Shown here one piece after another: positions 37,028 through 49,100 of a stretch of DNA of 64,000 nt (position 1 is the stretch's first letter; every line of letters begins with the position of its first letter). This stretch comes from Dryas octopetala (Eukaryota; Streptophyta; Magnoliopsida; Rosales; Rosaceae). The notes below the pieces were generated by a model. That model made no database searches and was not told the origin of the DNA. It saw only the letters and a program-made list of their open reading frames with translations. The stretch lies in NCBI GenBank assembly GCA_963921425.1, contig OY992836.1:6959825-7023824 (forward strand). The letters are read 5' to 3'. The position numbers and the translations under genes were made by a program.

Positions 37028-39551
37028 CATTTGTATGTAGTGACTCTACACTTCTTTTAAGTATTTTTGTGATGTGAATTTCTCCGTTTCTCTTTCTGGT
37101 ACAGTACTTTGCAAACTTCAAAGCTTAGATCTCACTACAACTTTATTCTCACAGGGAAACTTCATCCATTAAGGTGAATGATATTGCTTCCAGGATTGCA
37201 AATAATGTTGGAGCAGCTGTGGAAGCAACTAATTCCCTGCAAGCAGGAAGTAAAGCCCTTACATTTCATTACAATAGGCAGAACTCAAAAAGAAGGCGGC
37301 TTCTGGAGCCCATATCAGGAGATCCCTTAGCTACTACAATTTCTGATATTTCAAATTCTCCTGTGGGTGAAAAAGTATTTGACACCCAGGGCATTATTTC
37401 TGAAGGAGAAAGAAATATCGAACTTGGTGAAAATATTAATATTTCAAGTGATTCTGATGAAGGGCCTGCTTCGCTGTCCAAGATGGTTGCAGTGCTATGT
37501 GAACAACACTTGTTCCTGCCTTTGTTAAGATCATTTGAAATGTTCCTTCCTTCATGTTCTCTCTTACCTTTTATACGTGCTCTTCAGGTTTGTGAACAAA
37601 ATTAAAATTCACCTTTCCTTCATCTATGGATTTTTAATTCGATGAGAATTCCTTTCTCTTTAATATGAGTCTTGACTGTGTCAGAGAGCAGTGTTGATCC
37701 TTTTCCTTTGCCTACGAGGAATCTGTCTAACTGTGTAATGTACTCTTCTACAGCTGCTAGTTTGTGTGGATACTTCATATCTGTGTCCAATGGGTAACAA
37801 GCATTGGCATATGCTTTTGCATTGTGTTTTAAAAAAATTTGGTTCGTCACTGTGACACTGTTAAAGTTCAAGTTGTTATATGTGGGCTAACTGTGTCCTA
37901 TATTCTTACATTCCTCATGTGGTCCTATATTCTTACATTCCTCATGTGGACCTCTCTTTACCATTCAAGGATGAAATTGTCGATGTTGGTGGAATGATTG
38001 GTAGTCCAAATTTACGGATTTATCGATATAGGTGGAAATGCTCGTAGAATCAACTAATGTTGGAAATTTTCTATAAAACATGGAAATTGTGAATGAAATT
38101 TGAGGAATAGTAAACTGATTAATAAGACATCATTTGTACTTATAAACTTCATAAATAGTACATAGTGACAAATCTTCTGAAATGGGTGAATACAGTTCAC
38201 ACCAATGACAAGTATGACATAGAAACTAAAACACTAAGATGAAAAAGTATATTTTGTTCATTGAATTTTAATCATTCACAACATCGTACACATTAATTTA
38301 AATCTAATTTACAATAAATAATACTAATTAACACTTAATATAACTAATTTAATATTTATTACAAACTTTATTTACATTTTCTCATAATTTGGTTCTAACC
38401 TTCTGACATTGTTCAATTTGACTTCTTGGTGGCTTGGAAATGAATAAACACAGGTCATATCTTGTACAAGGCTTAATTTTTTTTTCTTCTTCTCCCACCT
38501 CAGGCATTTTCACAAATGCGCCTATCTGAAGCGTCAGCACACTTGGGTTCCTTTTCTGCCCGAATTAAAGAAGAATCAACCCGCTTACAGACAAATGTAG
38601 GAAGAGAAGTGCAGATTGGTACATCATGGATAAGCTCCACTGCTATTAAAGCTGCGGATGCTATGCTTTTGACGTGTCCATCTCCTTATGAAAAAAGATG
38701 CTTACTACAACTCCTTGCTGCAACTGATTTTGGTGATGGAGGGTCTGCAGCAACATATTACCGACGCCTTTATTGGAAAATTAATTTAGCGGAGCCTTTA
38801 TTACGCAAAGATGACATTTTACACCTTGGTAACGAGACTTTAGATGATGCTTCACTTGCAACAGCATTGCAGAATAATAGGCATTGGGAGCAAGCACGCA
38901 ACTGGGCCAGACAGTTGGAGGCCGGTGGTGGACCTTGGAAATCTGCTGTTCATCATGTAACTGAAACTCAGGTACTGTTTGAATACAGATACCTATTTGT
39001 GTTAGATATGGTTACTTTCCTGATAGGCTAATAGCCTTCATTGAAGACAGTTGAAAAGAAAAGGGAAAAATGAAGTGAGGAACCTTATAAATCTGATTAT
39101 ACCTATTTTTCCTTTCAAAATTTAGATTATTCCTTGACAATATTTTACATTCCAACCCAACTGAGAGACATGATTTTATTAATTTTGAGTTAAAAGATGA
39201 AATGAAGATGTCATATTCACTTGTTTATGAATTATGACTGGTAGAGGGTAGGTTATATTGGCTCATAGAAGTTAGTGATCTACTTTTATCTTTGGCTCTC
39301 TTGAGTACATTATACTTTATATATGGGAAGTTTTGGGTGAAGATGATAACCTAGTAAATTGTTGTTGATGGGAGTGAAATGATTTGACATCTTAAGGAAG
39401 GTCAGTCAAGTTGTCGCCTTGGTTAATATTTGATGTAAAGCTTTAAATTTATTTGCCATTTATTCCCTTGGTCAAAATGCTAACCTGAGTTAAGAGAAAC
39501 TGAACATGCTAATATTACATCCCCTGCAATGTGAAAATTATTTTAATTACA

Positions 39552-39607
<56 letters not shown>

Positions 39608-42600
39608 CCTCCCTCCCTCCCTCTCTAATTTGTTTTATTTTCTACCTTTGACCACTTTAGGCTGAATCTATGGTGACTGAGTGGAAGGAGTTTCTTTGGG
39701 ATGTTCCAGAAGAGAGAATCGCTTTATGGGGCCATTGCCAAACGCTGTTCATCAGATATTCCTTCCCTGCTTTACAGGTACTCTCTTTGTTTTTGAAGGA
39801 GTTGTTAACTAAAATTTGTTTCTGCCATCTTTTTTGTTTTCTGAGATTATTTCCTATGTAATGGTTTCCAGGCTGGGTTATTTTTCCTCAAACATGCAGA
39901 AGCTTTGGAAAAAGATCTTCCAGCTAGGGAGCTTCATGAGTTATTGCTGCTTTCTCTACAATGGTTTAGTGGGATGATAACCCTGTCCAGTCCGTAAGTT
40001 ATATGGAACATAGTTAATATTTTGTTATGTCTTTGTTTAAATCCTCACTTGTTGGTGTGATCAATTTACCAGAGTTTATCCACTTCATCTTATTCGAGAA
40101 ATCGAGACTAAGGTGTGGCTCTTGGCGGTAGAATCCGAAGCACAGGTTAAGAGTGAAGGTGACTTCAATTTATGCAATTCCAGCCGTGAACCTGTTCTTA
40201 AAAATTGCTCCAGTATTATTGACCGAACTGCAATTATAATAGCAAAAATGGATAACCATATTGGTATGCTTAAGAATAGAACTGCTGAGAAACATGATGC
40301 GAGGGAAAATAACCAGGCATATCACAAGCACCAAGTATTAGATGCTAGCTTTCCAACCACCACAGGGGGCAATACAAAGACTAAGCGGAGGGCAAAAGGC
40401 TATGCGCCATTAAGACGGCCACTACTGGACTCAGCAGAGAAAAGCGCGGATTCTGATGATGGTTCCACTTCTCTCAACACTAGAAATGAATTGCCCTCTC
40501 AGGATGAAAACTTAAAAATGGAAATGTCTTTTTCGCGGTGGGAGGAAAGGGTTGGACCTGCAGAGCTGGAAAGGGCTGTTCTTTCTTTATTGGAGTTTGG
40601 ACAAATAGCAGCTGCAAAGCAGCTCCAACATAAGCTGTCTCCAGTAAAAATACCATCTGAATTTGCACTAGTGGATGCTGCATTGAAGTTTGCAGCTATG
40701 TCCACTTTCAGTAAAAAAGTATCCATATCAATGCTTGATGAGGAACTGCGTTCAGTTATTCAGTCATACAATATACCAATTGACCATCATCAAGTTGACC
40801 CAGTGCAGGTTATTGTCCAAATCTGCCTTCCCTCCTCCCTCTTTATCTCTCTTGCACATGCGCAAGTGCAATTTTTTTTTTTACTGCTGCTCATACTCTG
40901 TTCATGTGTATAAAGTATATACTAGACTTCCAACTAGGAAATTTTGATTCATGCTCAATGGCCTCTTGATAGCTATTCATGCCATACGCCCTTAGTTTTC
41001 TTCTAACAGTTATCCCTTCTTGTCTCTGTTACTTGACTGATGCACTTGATGTCCTTATATTAACGTGATATTTTTATGGAAGGTTTTGGAGAGCCTAGCA
41101 ACTAGTTTTACTGAAGGTAGTGGGCGTGGACTATGCAAGAGGATAATAGCAGTTGCCAAAGCAGCAACCATCTTAGGTCTTTCGTTTTCAGAGGCATTTG
41201 ATAAGCAGCCAATTGAATTACTACAGCTGCTTTCCCTTAAAGCACAAGAATCATTCGAGGAGGCACATCTCCTTGTGAGAACTCATTCAATGCCAGCAGC
41301 CAGTATTGCTCAAATTCTTTCGGAATCCTTTTTAAAGGTTTGTTTTTAAATATTACTTCATTGGCGAAGTTCAACAAGTATTTCTATTTGGGGTGGGTAA
41401 AGTCTGGGTTTTGGGGTCAGACCATATGCCTGTAGTCATAGTGGCATCCCACACACATACATGGAACCATACCTAAGACACACTCAAAACACATTCAGAC
41501 ATGATTTCACGAATGTAATATGCTTGACACACACACACATGCATTATTTTGTTCTTTACCAAGTTGACTTGTGTATGCACAACAAAAATGTTATTTTTAA
41601 AATATGTGAAAATTACGTCTCCAGGGCTTATTGGCTGCTCATCGTGGGGGATATATGGATTCTCAAAAGGAAGAAGGACCTGCTCCTTTACTGTGGAGAT
41701 TTTCAGACTTCTTGAAGTGGGCAGAGCTTTGCCCTTCTGAACAAGAAATTGGACACGCATTAATGCGTTTGGTTATTACTGGACAAGAAGTACCACATGC
41801 CTGTGAGGTACTAATATAATAGAGATAGTTTCATATTGTTATCCTTTGTACCAAGCATGTTCAAGCTTTTTAAGAAAAATAACACCACCAATAAAAATTT
41901 TCTGATAGACAAAAGTGATATCTAATGTTTATGAATACTAAAATTTTGACTAAATCAAAATGTGATAACATTGTATCTTATGCTGTTGTTGAGTCTAAAA
42001 AGTTTAAGTTTTTAAGAAACGCACCCATCAATATTACAAAGATTCAAACATAGGACTGGAAGGTTGAGTTGCCATTGATACCAATAAAGCTTAAGCTATT
42101 AAAGCTAAGCATATTATACTAATAGTTTCAGTCAAACCTGGTTGCTGGGATTTAACTTATTGATTATATTATTTTGGATGTCTTCAATAGTAATAATGTG
42201 ACTTTAATTTGTGTGATGATTATTGGTTACACCATGCGTCATAACTAGATCCTTAGTAGCAATTGGTCAAAAGATTCAAATAGGTAGAGTGAGAATTGGA
42301 CACTAAAAGAGAAAATACAAGAAGAGAATTTGAAAGATCAGATGTTGATGCAGTTGATCAGAACATTTTTCATTTTCATGAGCTGATGACTTTTTGGGTC
42401 TTAAAATGTTTCCAGGTTGAGCTTCTAATTTTGTCCCACCACTTCTACAAATTATCATCGTGTCTTGATGGAGTTGATGTCCTTGTAGCCCTTGCAGCTA
42501 CTAGGGTTGAAGCTTATGTATCTGAGGGTGATTTTTCATGTTTAGCCCGTCTCATAACTGGAGTAGGAAACTTCCACGCCCTCAATTTCATTCTTGGAAT

Positions 42601-43671
42601 TCTTATTGAAAATGGTCAACTCGATCTCCTTCTTCAGAAGTATTCAGCCGCTGCAGATGCAAATGCTGGCACTGCTGAGGCGGTCAGGGGATTTCGAATG
42701 GCTGTTCTCACATCACTGAAGCATTTTAATCCCAATGACCTTGATGCATTTGCTATGGTTAGTATATGCAGTTATGATTTCCTGTAAACCATACAAATTA
42801 TTTGGTACACATGTTTTTGAGAAGATTTATAAAATAAATTTATTGCATTAATGTGCGACTCAGAAACAACTATTTGATGAAATATACCATTTATTCTTAT
42901 TGTACACTTTCTTTTTCACAGGTCTACAATCATTTCGACATGAAACATGAAACAGCTGCTCTTTTAGAGTCACGAGCAGAGCAGTCATCGGAGCAGTGGT
43001 TCCACCGTTATGACAAGGATCAGAATGAAGACCTTTTAGACTCCATGCGCTATTACGTTGAAGCTGCTGAAGTTCACAAATCCATCGATGCTGGCAATAA
43101 AACACGCAGAGCATGCGCTCAGGCTTCCCTCGTGTCCCTTCAAATTCGAATGCCAGATTTCCAGTGGCTGTACCGATCTGAAACCAATGCCAGGAGGGCC
43201 CTAGTTGAGCAGTCACGTTTCCAAGAGGCCCTCATTGTTGCAGAAGCCTATGGTCTTAACCAGCCAAGTGAGTGGGCTTTGGTACTTTGGAACCAGATGC
43301 TGAAACCAGAAGTAATGGAAGAGTTTGTGGCTGAATTTGTGGCTGTGCTTCCTCTCCAGCCTTCAATGCTTGCTGATCTAGCAAGATTTTATAGGGCGGA
43401 GGTGGCAGCCAGAGGGGACCAGTCCCAATTCTCAGTTTGGCTAACTGGGGGAGGGTTGCCAGCAGAATGGGCTAAATATCTGGGGAGGTCATTTAGATGC
43501 TTGTTGAAAAGGACTAGAGATTTGAAGTTGCGGTTGCAGCTGGCTACTGTGGCTACTGGCTTTGGAGATGTAATTGATGCATGCATGAAGGAATTAGATA
43601 GGGTCCCTGACAATGTTGGACCACTTGTACTGAGAAAAGGCCATGGGGGTGCTTATCTCCCACTGATGTGA
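18184..43671 (+). CDS. Spatacsin-like protein (SPG11 homologue), 25 coding exons, 3236 aa
   Basis: Coding exons read by eye: 18184-18358, 18506-20770, 25291-25366, 26642-26764, 27171-27414, 28471-28956, 29035-29220, 29356-29652, 31528-32172, 33780-34179, 34293-34420, 34615-34755, 35360-35548, 35788-36348, 36433-36492, 36600-36928, 37155-37587, 38504-38971, 39661-39777, 39872-39993, 40073-40808, 41083-41337, 41625-41807, 42416-42757, 42922-43671. All junctions are GT-AG and the frame stays open for 9711 bases. The start MDLSLGDKGPAILQLHKWGP matches the family start; upstream in-frame codons are leader. The big second exon encodes the N-terminal presumed beta-propeller half; later exons are helical-repeat solenoid. 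The last two exons carry the conserved spatacsin C-terminal domain (VYNHFDMKHETAALLESRAE, then FQWLYRSETNARRAL) ending GHGGAYLPLM. Known role of the family: with spastizin and AP-5 in late endosome/lysosome trafficking and lysosome reformation; the plant gene is little studied. Length fits the Arabidopsis homologue (about 3180 aa, recalled AT4G39420). Introns are long and full of LINEs, yet no coding lesion is seen. Confidence 0.93.
18359..18505 (+). other. Intron 1 of spatacsin CDS: 147 bp, multiple of three, no stop
   Basis: The donor CAG|GTGAAT and acceptor TTTCAG|GGG are good and splicing restores the family sequence (PLITG-DSTASN). Unspliced, the 49 codons stay open and encode a hydrophobic insert (EFSYLVCLPLLVFGPF ... 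VFNLSLLFVLS). So retention would insert a membrane-like segment rather than truncate the protein. A 15-base phrase GAATTTTCTTACCTT occurs twice inside it. Confidence 0.75.
21019..21101. repeat. 42-bp tandem duplication in intron 2
   Basis: Two units, 21019-21059 and 21061-21101, both starting TTTCCTCATCA and ending TATCTGGAGGGTA, with two or three differences. Confidence 0.9.
21471..21488. repeat. 18-base G homopolymer
   Basis: An uninterrupted G run in spatacsin intron 2. Long G runs are rare in plant DNA and error-prone in sequencing. Confidence 0.85.
22094..22139. repeat. 46-base T homopolymer
   Basis: An uninterrupted T run in spatacsin intron 2; the true length is uncertain in any assembly. 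Confidence 0.9.
22555..22990 (-). mobile_element. LINE fragment, antisense, in spatacsin intron 2
   Basis: On the - strand this carries the end of a plant L1-type ORF2 (reading-frame relics around RALWGY, WMKRNKRIF-like and LDWRVA-like phrases), then a 3' UTR with GGTGGACTCCTTGTCCG (near 22590) shared with the other LINEs here. The tail is degraded and stops are frequent, so it is older than the copy at 16941. Confidence 0.65.
23040..23745 (+). mobile_element. LINE fragment, sense, in spatacsin intron 2
   Basis: The + strand encodes APVIxKAKVPHKVKVLAWVA-like sequence followed by AAHAKRNTCDLLQKKRPDAC and LSQNWCIICRE, the zinc-binding part of LINE reverse transcriptase, then a broken tail (YLDGMNRGLFEDFSRVEELW). 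It ends with AATAAAAG plus a T-run near 23730-23745. It lies head-to-head with the antisense piece at 22555-22990. Several frame breaks; non-functional. Confidence 0.7.
23901..24196 (+). mobile_element. Short 5'-truncated LINE with poly(A) and 13-bp TSD
   Basis: About 300 bases of the LINE 3' end: the last ORF2 codons, the 3' UTR hairpin motif AGTGGACATCTTGTCCACT (24110-24128), the tail AATGAAAGTCTGTTTCTTATC and a poly(A) run to about 24196. It is flanked by AAAGAAGGGAAGG at 23888-23900 and about 24197-24209. Same family as the copy at 16941, in the opposite orientation. Confidence 0.85.
27471..28075. repeat. Microsatellites and small inverted repeat in spatacsin intron 5
   Basis: (TA)n runs lie near 27471-27500, 27551-27575 and 27856-27882 and a (CA)n run at about 28059-28075. 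At 27652-27750 an imperfect inverted repeat pairs TTTAAATATTAGGGTTTA with TAAACCCTAATATCTAAA, like a tiny MITE. A phrase GCGGGATCCCRATTC...CAAGCAG occurs near 27606 and again near 28090. Confidence 0.6.
30038..30590 (-). mobile_element. LINE 3' fragment, antisense, in spatacsin intron 8
   Basis: On the - strand, relics of the zinc-binding region (QVPPMVRVLARIITHGR-like) are followed by a 3' UTR containing the diverged hairpin motif (near 30096) and the tail ATTAAATTTTGTTTCCTATC before a T-rich start at 30040 (read as the old poly(A)). Many lesions; an old copy of the same family. Confidence 0.7.
30866..30937. repeat. Tandem 34-bp repeat with ACCCTA/ACCCTAAA phrases
   Basis: Two near-identical units containing ATAATTCCAAATAACCCTAC. 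The surrounding 30780-31080 is rich in CCTAAA / CCCTAAA words that resemble degenerate plant telomere repeat, in intron 8 of spatacsin. Words are scattered, not a true array. Confidence 0.6.
32890..33180 (-). mobile_element. LINE 3' fragment, antisense, in spatacsin intron 9
   Basis: Contains the reverse complement of GTGGACTTCTTGTCCAC (near 32943-32959), the family 3' UTR hairpin with a perfect 6-bp stem, and the CAGCTGCTCTCCAATC / CCAAAGCTCCTCCACCCC phrases shared with the copy at 22555. Coding part is nearly absent. Confidence 0.65.
36991..37024. repeat. (AT)17 microsatellite
   Basis: Alternating A and T for 34 bases in spatacsin intron 16, about 130 bases before exon 17. Confidence 0.95.
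37895..37948. repeat. Perfect 27-bp tandem duplication
   Basis: GTCCTATATTCTTACATTCC plus TCATGTG occurs at 37895-37921 and again at 37922-37948 without a difference, in spatacsin intron 17. The identity suggests a recent slip. Confidence 0.95.
39555..39626. repeat. (CT)n/(CCCT)n microsatellite next to a splice acceptor
   Basis: About 72 bases of CT repeats passing into CCCT repeats, ending 34 bases before the acceptor at 39660 of spatacsin exon 19. It extends the polypyrimidine tract of that acceptor. Confidence 0.95.
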
Positions 43672-44210
43672 GTTTAATATTAATTCCAAAATTTTCACTG
43701 ATTGTGATGTTGCTGATGACGACAACGACAACGACAATGGTGATGTACAAGGCAATACGGTTCCATGGTATGATGATGTGAACCCAAAAATGGATTCTTA
43801 CATAAAGAGAAAACAGGGCAGGGGAAGGGGAAGAGGAAAATAAATAGGAATGGAAATAGAAACAACAGCAGGATATGTATGTAAATTTGGGACATATTGT
43901 AAATTAGTTGACAGGATTCAGAGATTCTTATTCTTTTTCAGCTTCATCTGACAAGCCAGAAGCAGCCAAAAGTTTTGATAGAAGAAACAAAAGCATGTAG
44001 ATTAGCAAAGTTGTGTAGTGTGGTTTTGCTCTTTCTTTCTTCTTTGTCACCGCCTATTCTTTTATTGACAACTTGGGCAGTTGTATTTTCCATTGCGTCA
44101 AATGTCAATGAATTAGTGTTCCTTGTTGCAAGTATTGGGAAAAAAGAAATTAGATGGTGTCAATACTTATTCAATGTGAAGTTCCTTATTTGTTTCTGTT
44201 GGCTATAGTG
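43672..44210 (+). other. Spatacsin 3' UTR region (predicted)
   Basis: After the stop the sequence is gene-like, with a GATGACGACAACGACAACGA run (43717 on) and an AATAAA at 43839-43844. The poly(A) site is not certain; the region up to the repeat element at 44231 may all be transcribed. Confidence 0.4.
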
Positions 44211-44230
44211 AATTAAACACATTGCCAACT

Positions 44231-44880
44231 AGGGGTGGAATCGATTCGGTAACCGACCGATTGGCCACCACCAACTACAGAACCGCAACCAACGGAATGA
44301 TGAGATTCGCCACTGTCACTGACACTGTCAGTTACTGCCTGTTTCGGTATCGGTCGGTGGACGTCGGTATCGGAGAGAAAGAGGGAGATATAAAGAGGGA
44401 GAGATTGAGAGAGGTTGCTGGTTTATGGAGGAAGTGGATGTGTTGGGTTGTAGAGGAGAGATTGTTGAGTTGCTGGGTTTTGTAGAGAAGTCGGCGATGA
44501 GAGATTTCAGAGGAGATTGATGGGTTCTCAGGGAGGCCGGCGAGGAGAGATTGCAGATGAGAGGTTGGCCGAGGGTTGTTGGGTTTGCAGATGAGAGGTT
44601 GATGAAGAGAGATTGCAAAGGAGATTGTTAGGTTCTCAGGGAGGCCAATGAGGAGAGATTGCAAAGGAGAGGTCGGCGAGGTTGGATGGGTTGACCAGTC
44701 GGTGTAGTTTTCGGTATCGGAATACTGCCGGTATGGGCATTTCAATACTGGCTCCGACTCTAATTATTGTCGGCACGAATCGGTCCAAGTCTGAAACCGA
44801 AAATGGAAGAAAAACCACCACCGAACAGATCAGAACGGAATGGGTCAAACGTCAGTATTGATCGGTAAGTCGGCAAAAAA
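44231..44880. mobile_element. AGGGGTGG-ended, CGGT-rich repeat element with internal tandem repeat
   Basis: It starts AGGGGTGGAATCGATTCGGT and is full of CGGT/ACCG words on both sides, a pattern seen at the ends of many plant non-autonomous DNA transposons (often hAT). The middle (about 44505-44690) holds two units about 108 bases apart, each with GGTTCTCAGGGAGGCC and GAGGAGAGATTGCA. The right end and target duplication are not clear, so the boundary at about 44880 is approximate. Confidence 0.45.
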
Positions 44881-46119
44881 AACCAGCCTTATCTCCCAAC
44901 GGTTATTAATCATCTTCTACTTTTGATATTAAGGGCTGTAGAAAAATAATAACAATAAATCCACTTTCTCCACCCTAGTGGCATTTCCCTTCTCCTGTAT
45001 ATCGCATTAGTCAGCTGCAGCAACGCCCTCAAGCAAATACCGAATTTCAACTCCAAGATATAAAATTTCTTGGTGAGTTGATTGACTTGCCTAAGTGAAG
45101 TGGGTTCAGTCGTGTGTTACCAAGAGAGATAGGGAGGAGAAGAATTTTTGTACTATTTCTATGGAAAACAAGAGTAGAAGTGATATAGTGGCAAAAAAAA
45201 AGGAAGAGTAGAAGTGATATGAGTAGTGTGAAAATGTGGTGTTGTTCCCCATTGGAATACTATAGTTTTGTATAGCTTTGCATGGTAGTTCATAATTGTT
45301 AACGTGATTAGCATTCCTTTGGTGAAATTTTTTACATTTTGTATCAAATTCAAATTTTCATGTTTTTTCTGCTTTTTAATTTTTTATTGTACAAAATGTG
45401 AGCTAGCGTTTTTGTTACTTCTTGGTTTACATGGCATATTTGTCATCAATTTTGTGAACCCAATTGTATCGGGTAAGCCAAAAAAAGTCCATTATGACGA
45501 AAAGACTAACGACTAGTGGACATGATAACAGGAAAAAAGCTTTTTTTTTTTTTTCGATTATCAAGTACTAAAGTGAAAATGGTACTATAATTCAGAAGTG
45601 AAATGTATTAACACACTAAATATTAAGGTGGTTTTGTTTTACATCCAATATATTGCTTAGTCGATCAAACAAAACAGAAATAAAACATTTGAAGTTTACT
45701 TGTGGCCCATGAACCAAGCCTAGTAATAATCTAATTTTCGCTTTTTGGTCAAGAACAATGCTATTTAGCCCAACTTCTCTCCCAATTTTTAATCCCAACA
45801 TACATGCCATTCTCATATTGGTTCTACAAAATTTTGTTATTTTATTAATACCAATGAAACTTGGGAGAGAAGAAAGTTGGGAGAAAAAGTTGCGATAAAT
45901 AGAATTTTCTTTGGTCAAAACCAATGAAGCTTGCCTCAAAGATTAGCAGTTCATTTCTCACGCATGCAAAGCTAGTAGCCCTAACATATCATAATACAAA
46001 CAGGAAGCTTAACTTTTAATTCTTAAGGCATTTTACATTTTAAGGAATGGAGAACACAAAATAGAAAAGAACTTTATAAGAGAAGTCTCCTTAAAGAAGG
46101 CTCTTAGTATATGTAAATT
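44881..46119. other. Intergenic between convergent genes; small MITE-like repeat at 45761-45902
   Basis: No gene is seen. At 45761 CTATTTAGCCCAACTTCTCT and, reverse-complemented at about 45902, CTATTTATCGCAACTTTTTC form an imperfect inverted repeat around about 140 bases, like a tiny MITE. The 3' UTR of SAMC must start at 46119 and run left; its poly(A) signal could not be fixed. Confidence 0.45.
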
Positions 46120-49100
46120 TTACTCCTGCTTTGGGTCTTCATGAGGTGTAGGTCGCCTCTGAGCAAGTAACCGCTTTGTACTCTCAAGGACACCAAAAAA
46201 GATTGAGCCACCTATGCCTATCCACAGTACTCTCGGCCCAATGCCCTGAAGCAAACATAAATATAAGCAACACTTAGGTAAGAGATTTCTTCCACTAACT
46301 TTCACATCATAAATCCATGACCCATGATTTGTAACGAGTTGAATGCGTCACAGAAGTTACTTCTCCTTTTTGGACCATAAGCCATATCATGTAACATGAT
46401 TATAGAGAGTTTGCCAAAGAATGGAATGATGTTAGTCCAGTCATATTCAAACCAAGAACCAAATAGAGAAACAACAAGTCCTTAAGGCGCCGGGAAGGAG
46501 AAAAAATTTATAGAGACCGACCTTCCCCACTTATATCAATAATGTCTCAAATCAGTCATCTCACGTTAGTAATGTAATCCTGAAATCTTGTAAATTTATA
46601 AATTAAAATAATGGAAAGCAAAACCAAGAAACAAAGTGAAATAAACAACTTTGAGTCTAATAAGTTTGCAGATGCTTTCTTTCAGTGGAAAATTAGTTTT
46701 AGGTACTGGAAGATCAGATAAGTCTTTCATTAATCATAAAAGAAAGTTAGTGATGAGTCGAAGTTCAATCCAGCTGAAAGTATGTTATACCGACCTCATA
46801 CTCAAACATAACCTCTAGTAAATGTCAAAAAGAAAATTAAAAAAAGTACCATATTAGTGAGATTCAGTCAACTTAAGTACAAAAATCTTGATCAACAAGG
46901 CATGAGAGAAACGGGCAGGCATACATCCTATCTTGTCTTCTTCACTCATCAATAAATTCCACTTCCCAAAGAAACATAACTTGCAATGATGAAAAGGAAA
47001 ATAAAGGATGCTCAAAACATACCTTCAAAAGAGCAGAAGGTCCTTCTTCCCTTACAACTGTTTGAACACAATCAATGATTCCTTTGTACTGGTTTGCGGA
47101 TCCCTTAAAACAAACGAGCAAGCAAGCCATATAACTGTTTAATAACTGAGGAGCATACATGCACATGATTCCAAGCATGCAGAAAATCTAAGCAAAGGTC
47201 AAACAATTGGAAGTGGTTCAAATTTTTGTTTTGTAATTCCTTCTTTTTTTTGTCAGTTTGTTATTCCAATTAATATTAGCACTTAAATGAGTTTCTTTAT
47301 TTATCTCAAATTATGGTATATAATATGGCAACCCTGACATAATTTTGAGTCTCTGCCACTGGGTGCACATATTATTTGCATGTACATCAAGGGGAGAAGA
47401 ATAGCAGGAAGCAGAACAGCAGATTGGCCTTACCTGTACCATTAGCCTGGTTTTAATCACATCAAGGGGAGTGGTTATAGCTCCAGTCAGTGCACCTACA
47501 AGAGTTTGATATTCAATGCAAGAGAGATTTCATATGACAACAGACATTATGATGAGGTTAGTTTTGTACAAACAAAGGGAGAATGAGGTTAATTCTATTC
47601 AAGATAACAGAGAAAGAAGAACAACACTCGTCCATGAAGACAGACAAGAATTCAGCCCAACCAAACCAACCCCTTCCCCACCCGCAAAAGAAAAAAAAAA
47701 AAAAAAAAAAAGGCATACAAGAATACAGTAGTATGTCAAGAGGGAAACTAGACGTGAGGAGAAAAAAAAATTAACCATATTTGGGATCATAGGCAGCATA
47801 TTTTGAATTGTTCAGTTAATGCAAAGTAACTACTCTGTGCATTGATTCCATGGATGTAAATTCAACAGTATCATAAACAAAATGTGCCACACCCTGAGAA
47901 AAACTGGTGATGCAGTCCAGTGGTCTCTAAGGGCATGCAAGTCAAATCCTTTAATCTCAGAACTTATTGTTTCTCGTAAAAAATAAGATAAGAAAAGAAA
48001 CTATTGTTATCTGTCTATTATCCTATTCCTATGTTACCACCACTAAGTGCACAGAGATAGCATAATTTTATTGTAGTACTCTAGTTATATTTATGTGTGG
48101 GATGTGAGCGTTGTGCTAAGTCAATTTTTGATATTATAGCAATATCAGCACTTAGAAATGACTGGGTTAACCATAGCAATAATAAAAGCAATAGAGATAA
48201 TATTATAATAGCAATTTTATACGAGAATTAAGATATATTAATTAAAATACCCACTCCGAGTTTAGGCCTTTGACTAGTTATTTTAAATTTAAAACATACT
48301 ATCGTTTATAACACATGTTGGAGTGTTGTACAAATGGTGGTGTCCTACACATATCAAACCCTCTTTGACAAGTCTCCTTGCATCAGAGGTCCAGGATATA
48401 ATCCAATTATGGAGTTTTACATACAGCATTAACCTTATTCGGAAGGATTTTACTGAATCCAACATAGTGTGCTAATGATCCAACCATATGCACAATTGGA
48501 AGAGTTTCAATTTTTTATTTGTAATATTTTCCCTTTTAGTAAAGTTCAGGTACAATGTATAACCATTTTTCAGAAGCCAAAGTTCACACTCAATAATTGC
48601 TAGAATTTGAACTACAATGTTCACTTGGGACCGCAGAAAAAAACAAAAGGGTCAAAACGCACTGGATTAGTATTCTGCATGAAGGAAAGCTCCCTAAACC
48701 ATCCCCTCAGGAAAGGCACAATTGACAAGATTTTACGTATTTACAAAACAGAACAATATGATTAACCTAGTGATTTCCTACAAAAGGGAAGAGTCAAAGC
48801 TATGTACCAGCAAAAGCTCCAATGATAGCATTCTCAGGATCGTTCAGCTCTCTCTTTGCCTGACAAAAAGAATACAGATAAAAAAACTGATAATAAATAG
48901 CAAAACAAGAACATGAATACACATACATATAAAATTCTTAGTTTCTTACATTAATATATATATACACAGACACACATATACATAAATATGTTATAGATGC
49001 ACCACTGCTGTGCATACAGCAGGAGTCCTTTTGTCTCACATTTACACTCTTTTTTATACAAATAATGATGTCTTGGTACATAATCATAGATTACTGCTCA

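Noticed and set aside
43715-43750. GAC/GAT trinucleotide run as extra coding sequence after spatacsin
   Set aside because: It follows the stop codon, and the protein already ends at the family's usual terminus (AYLPLM).
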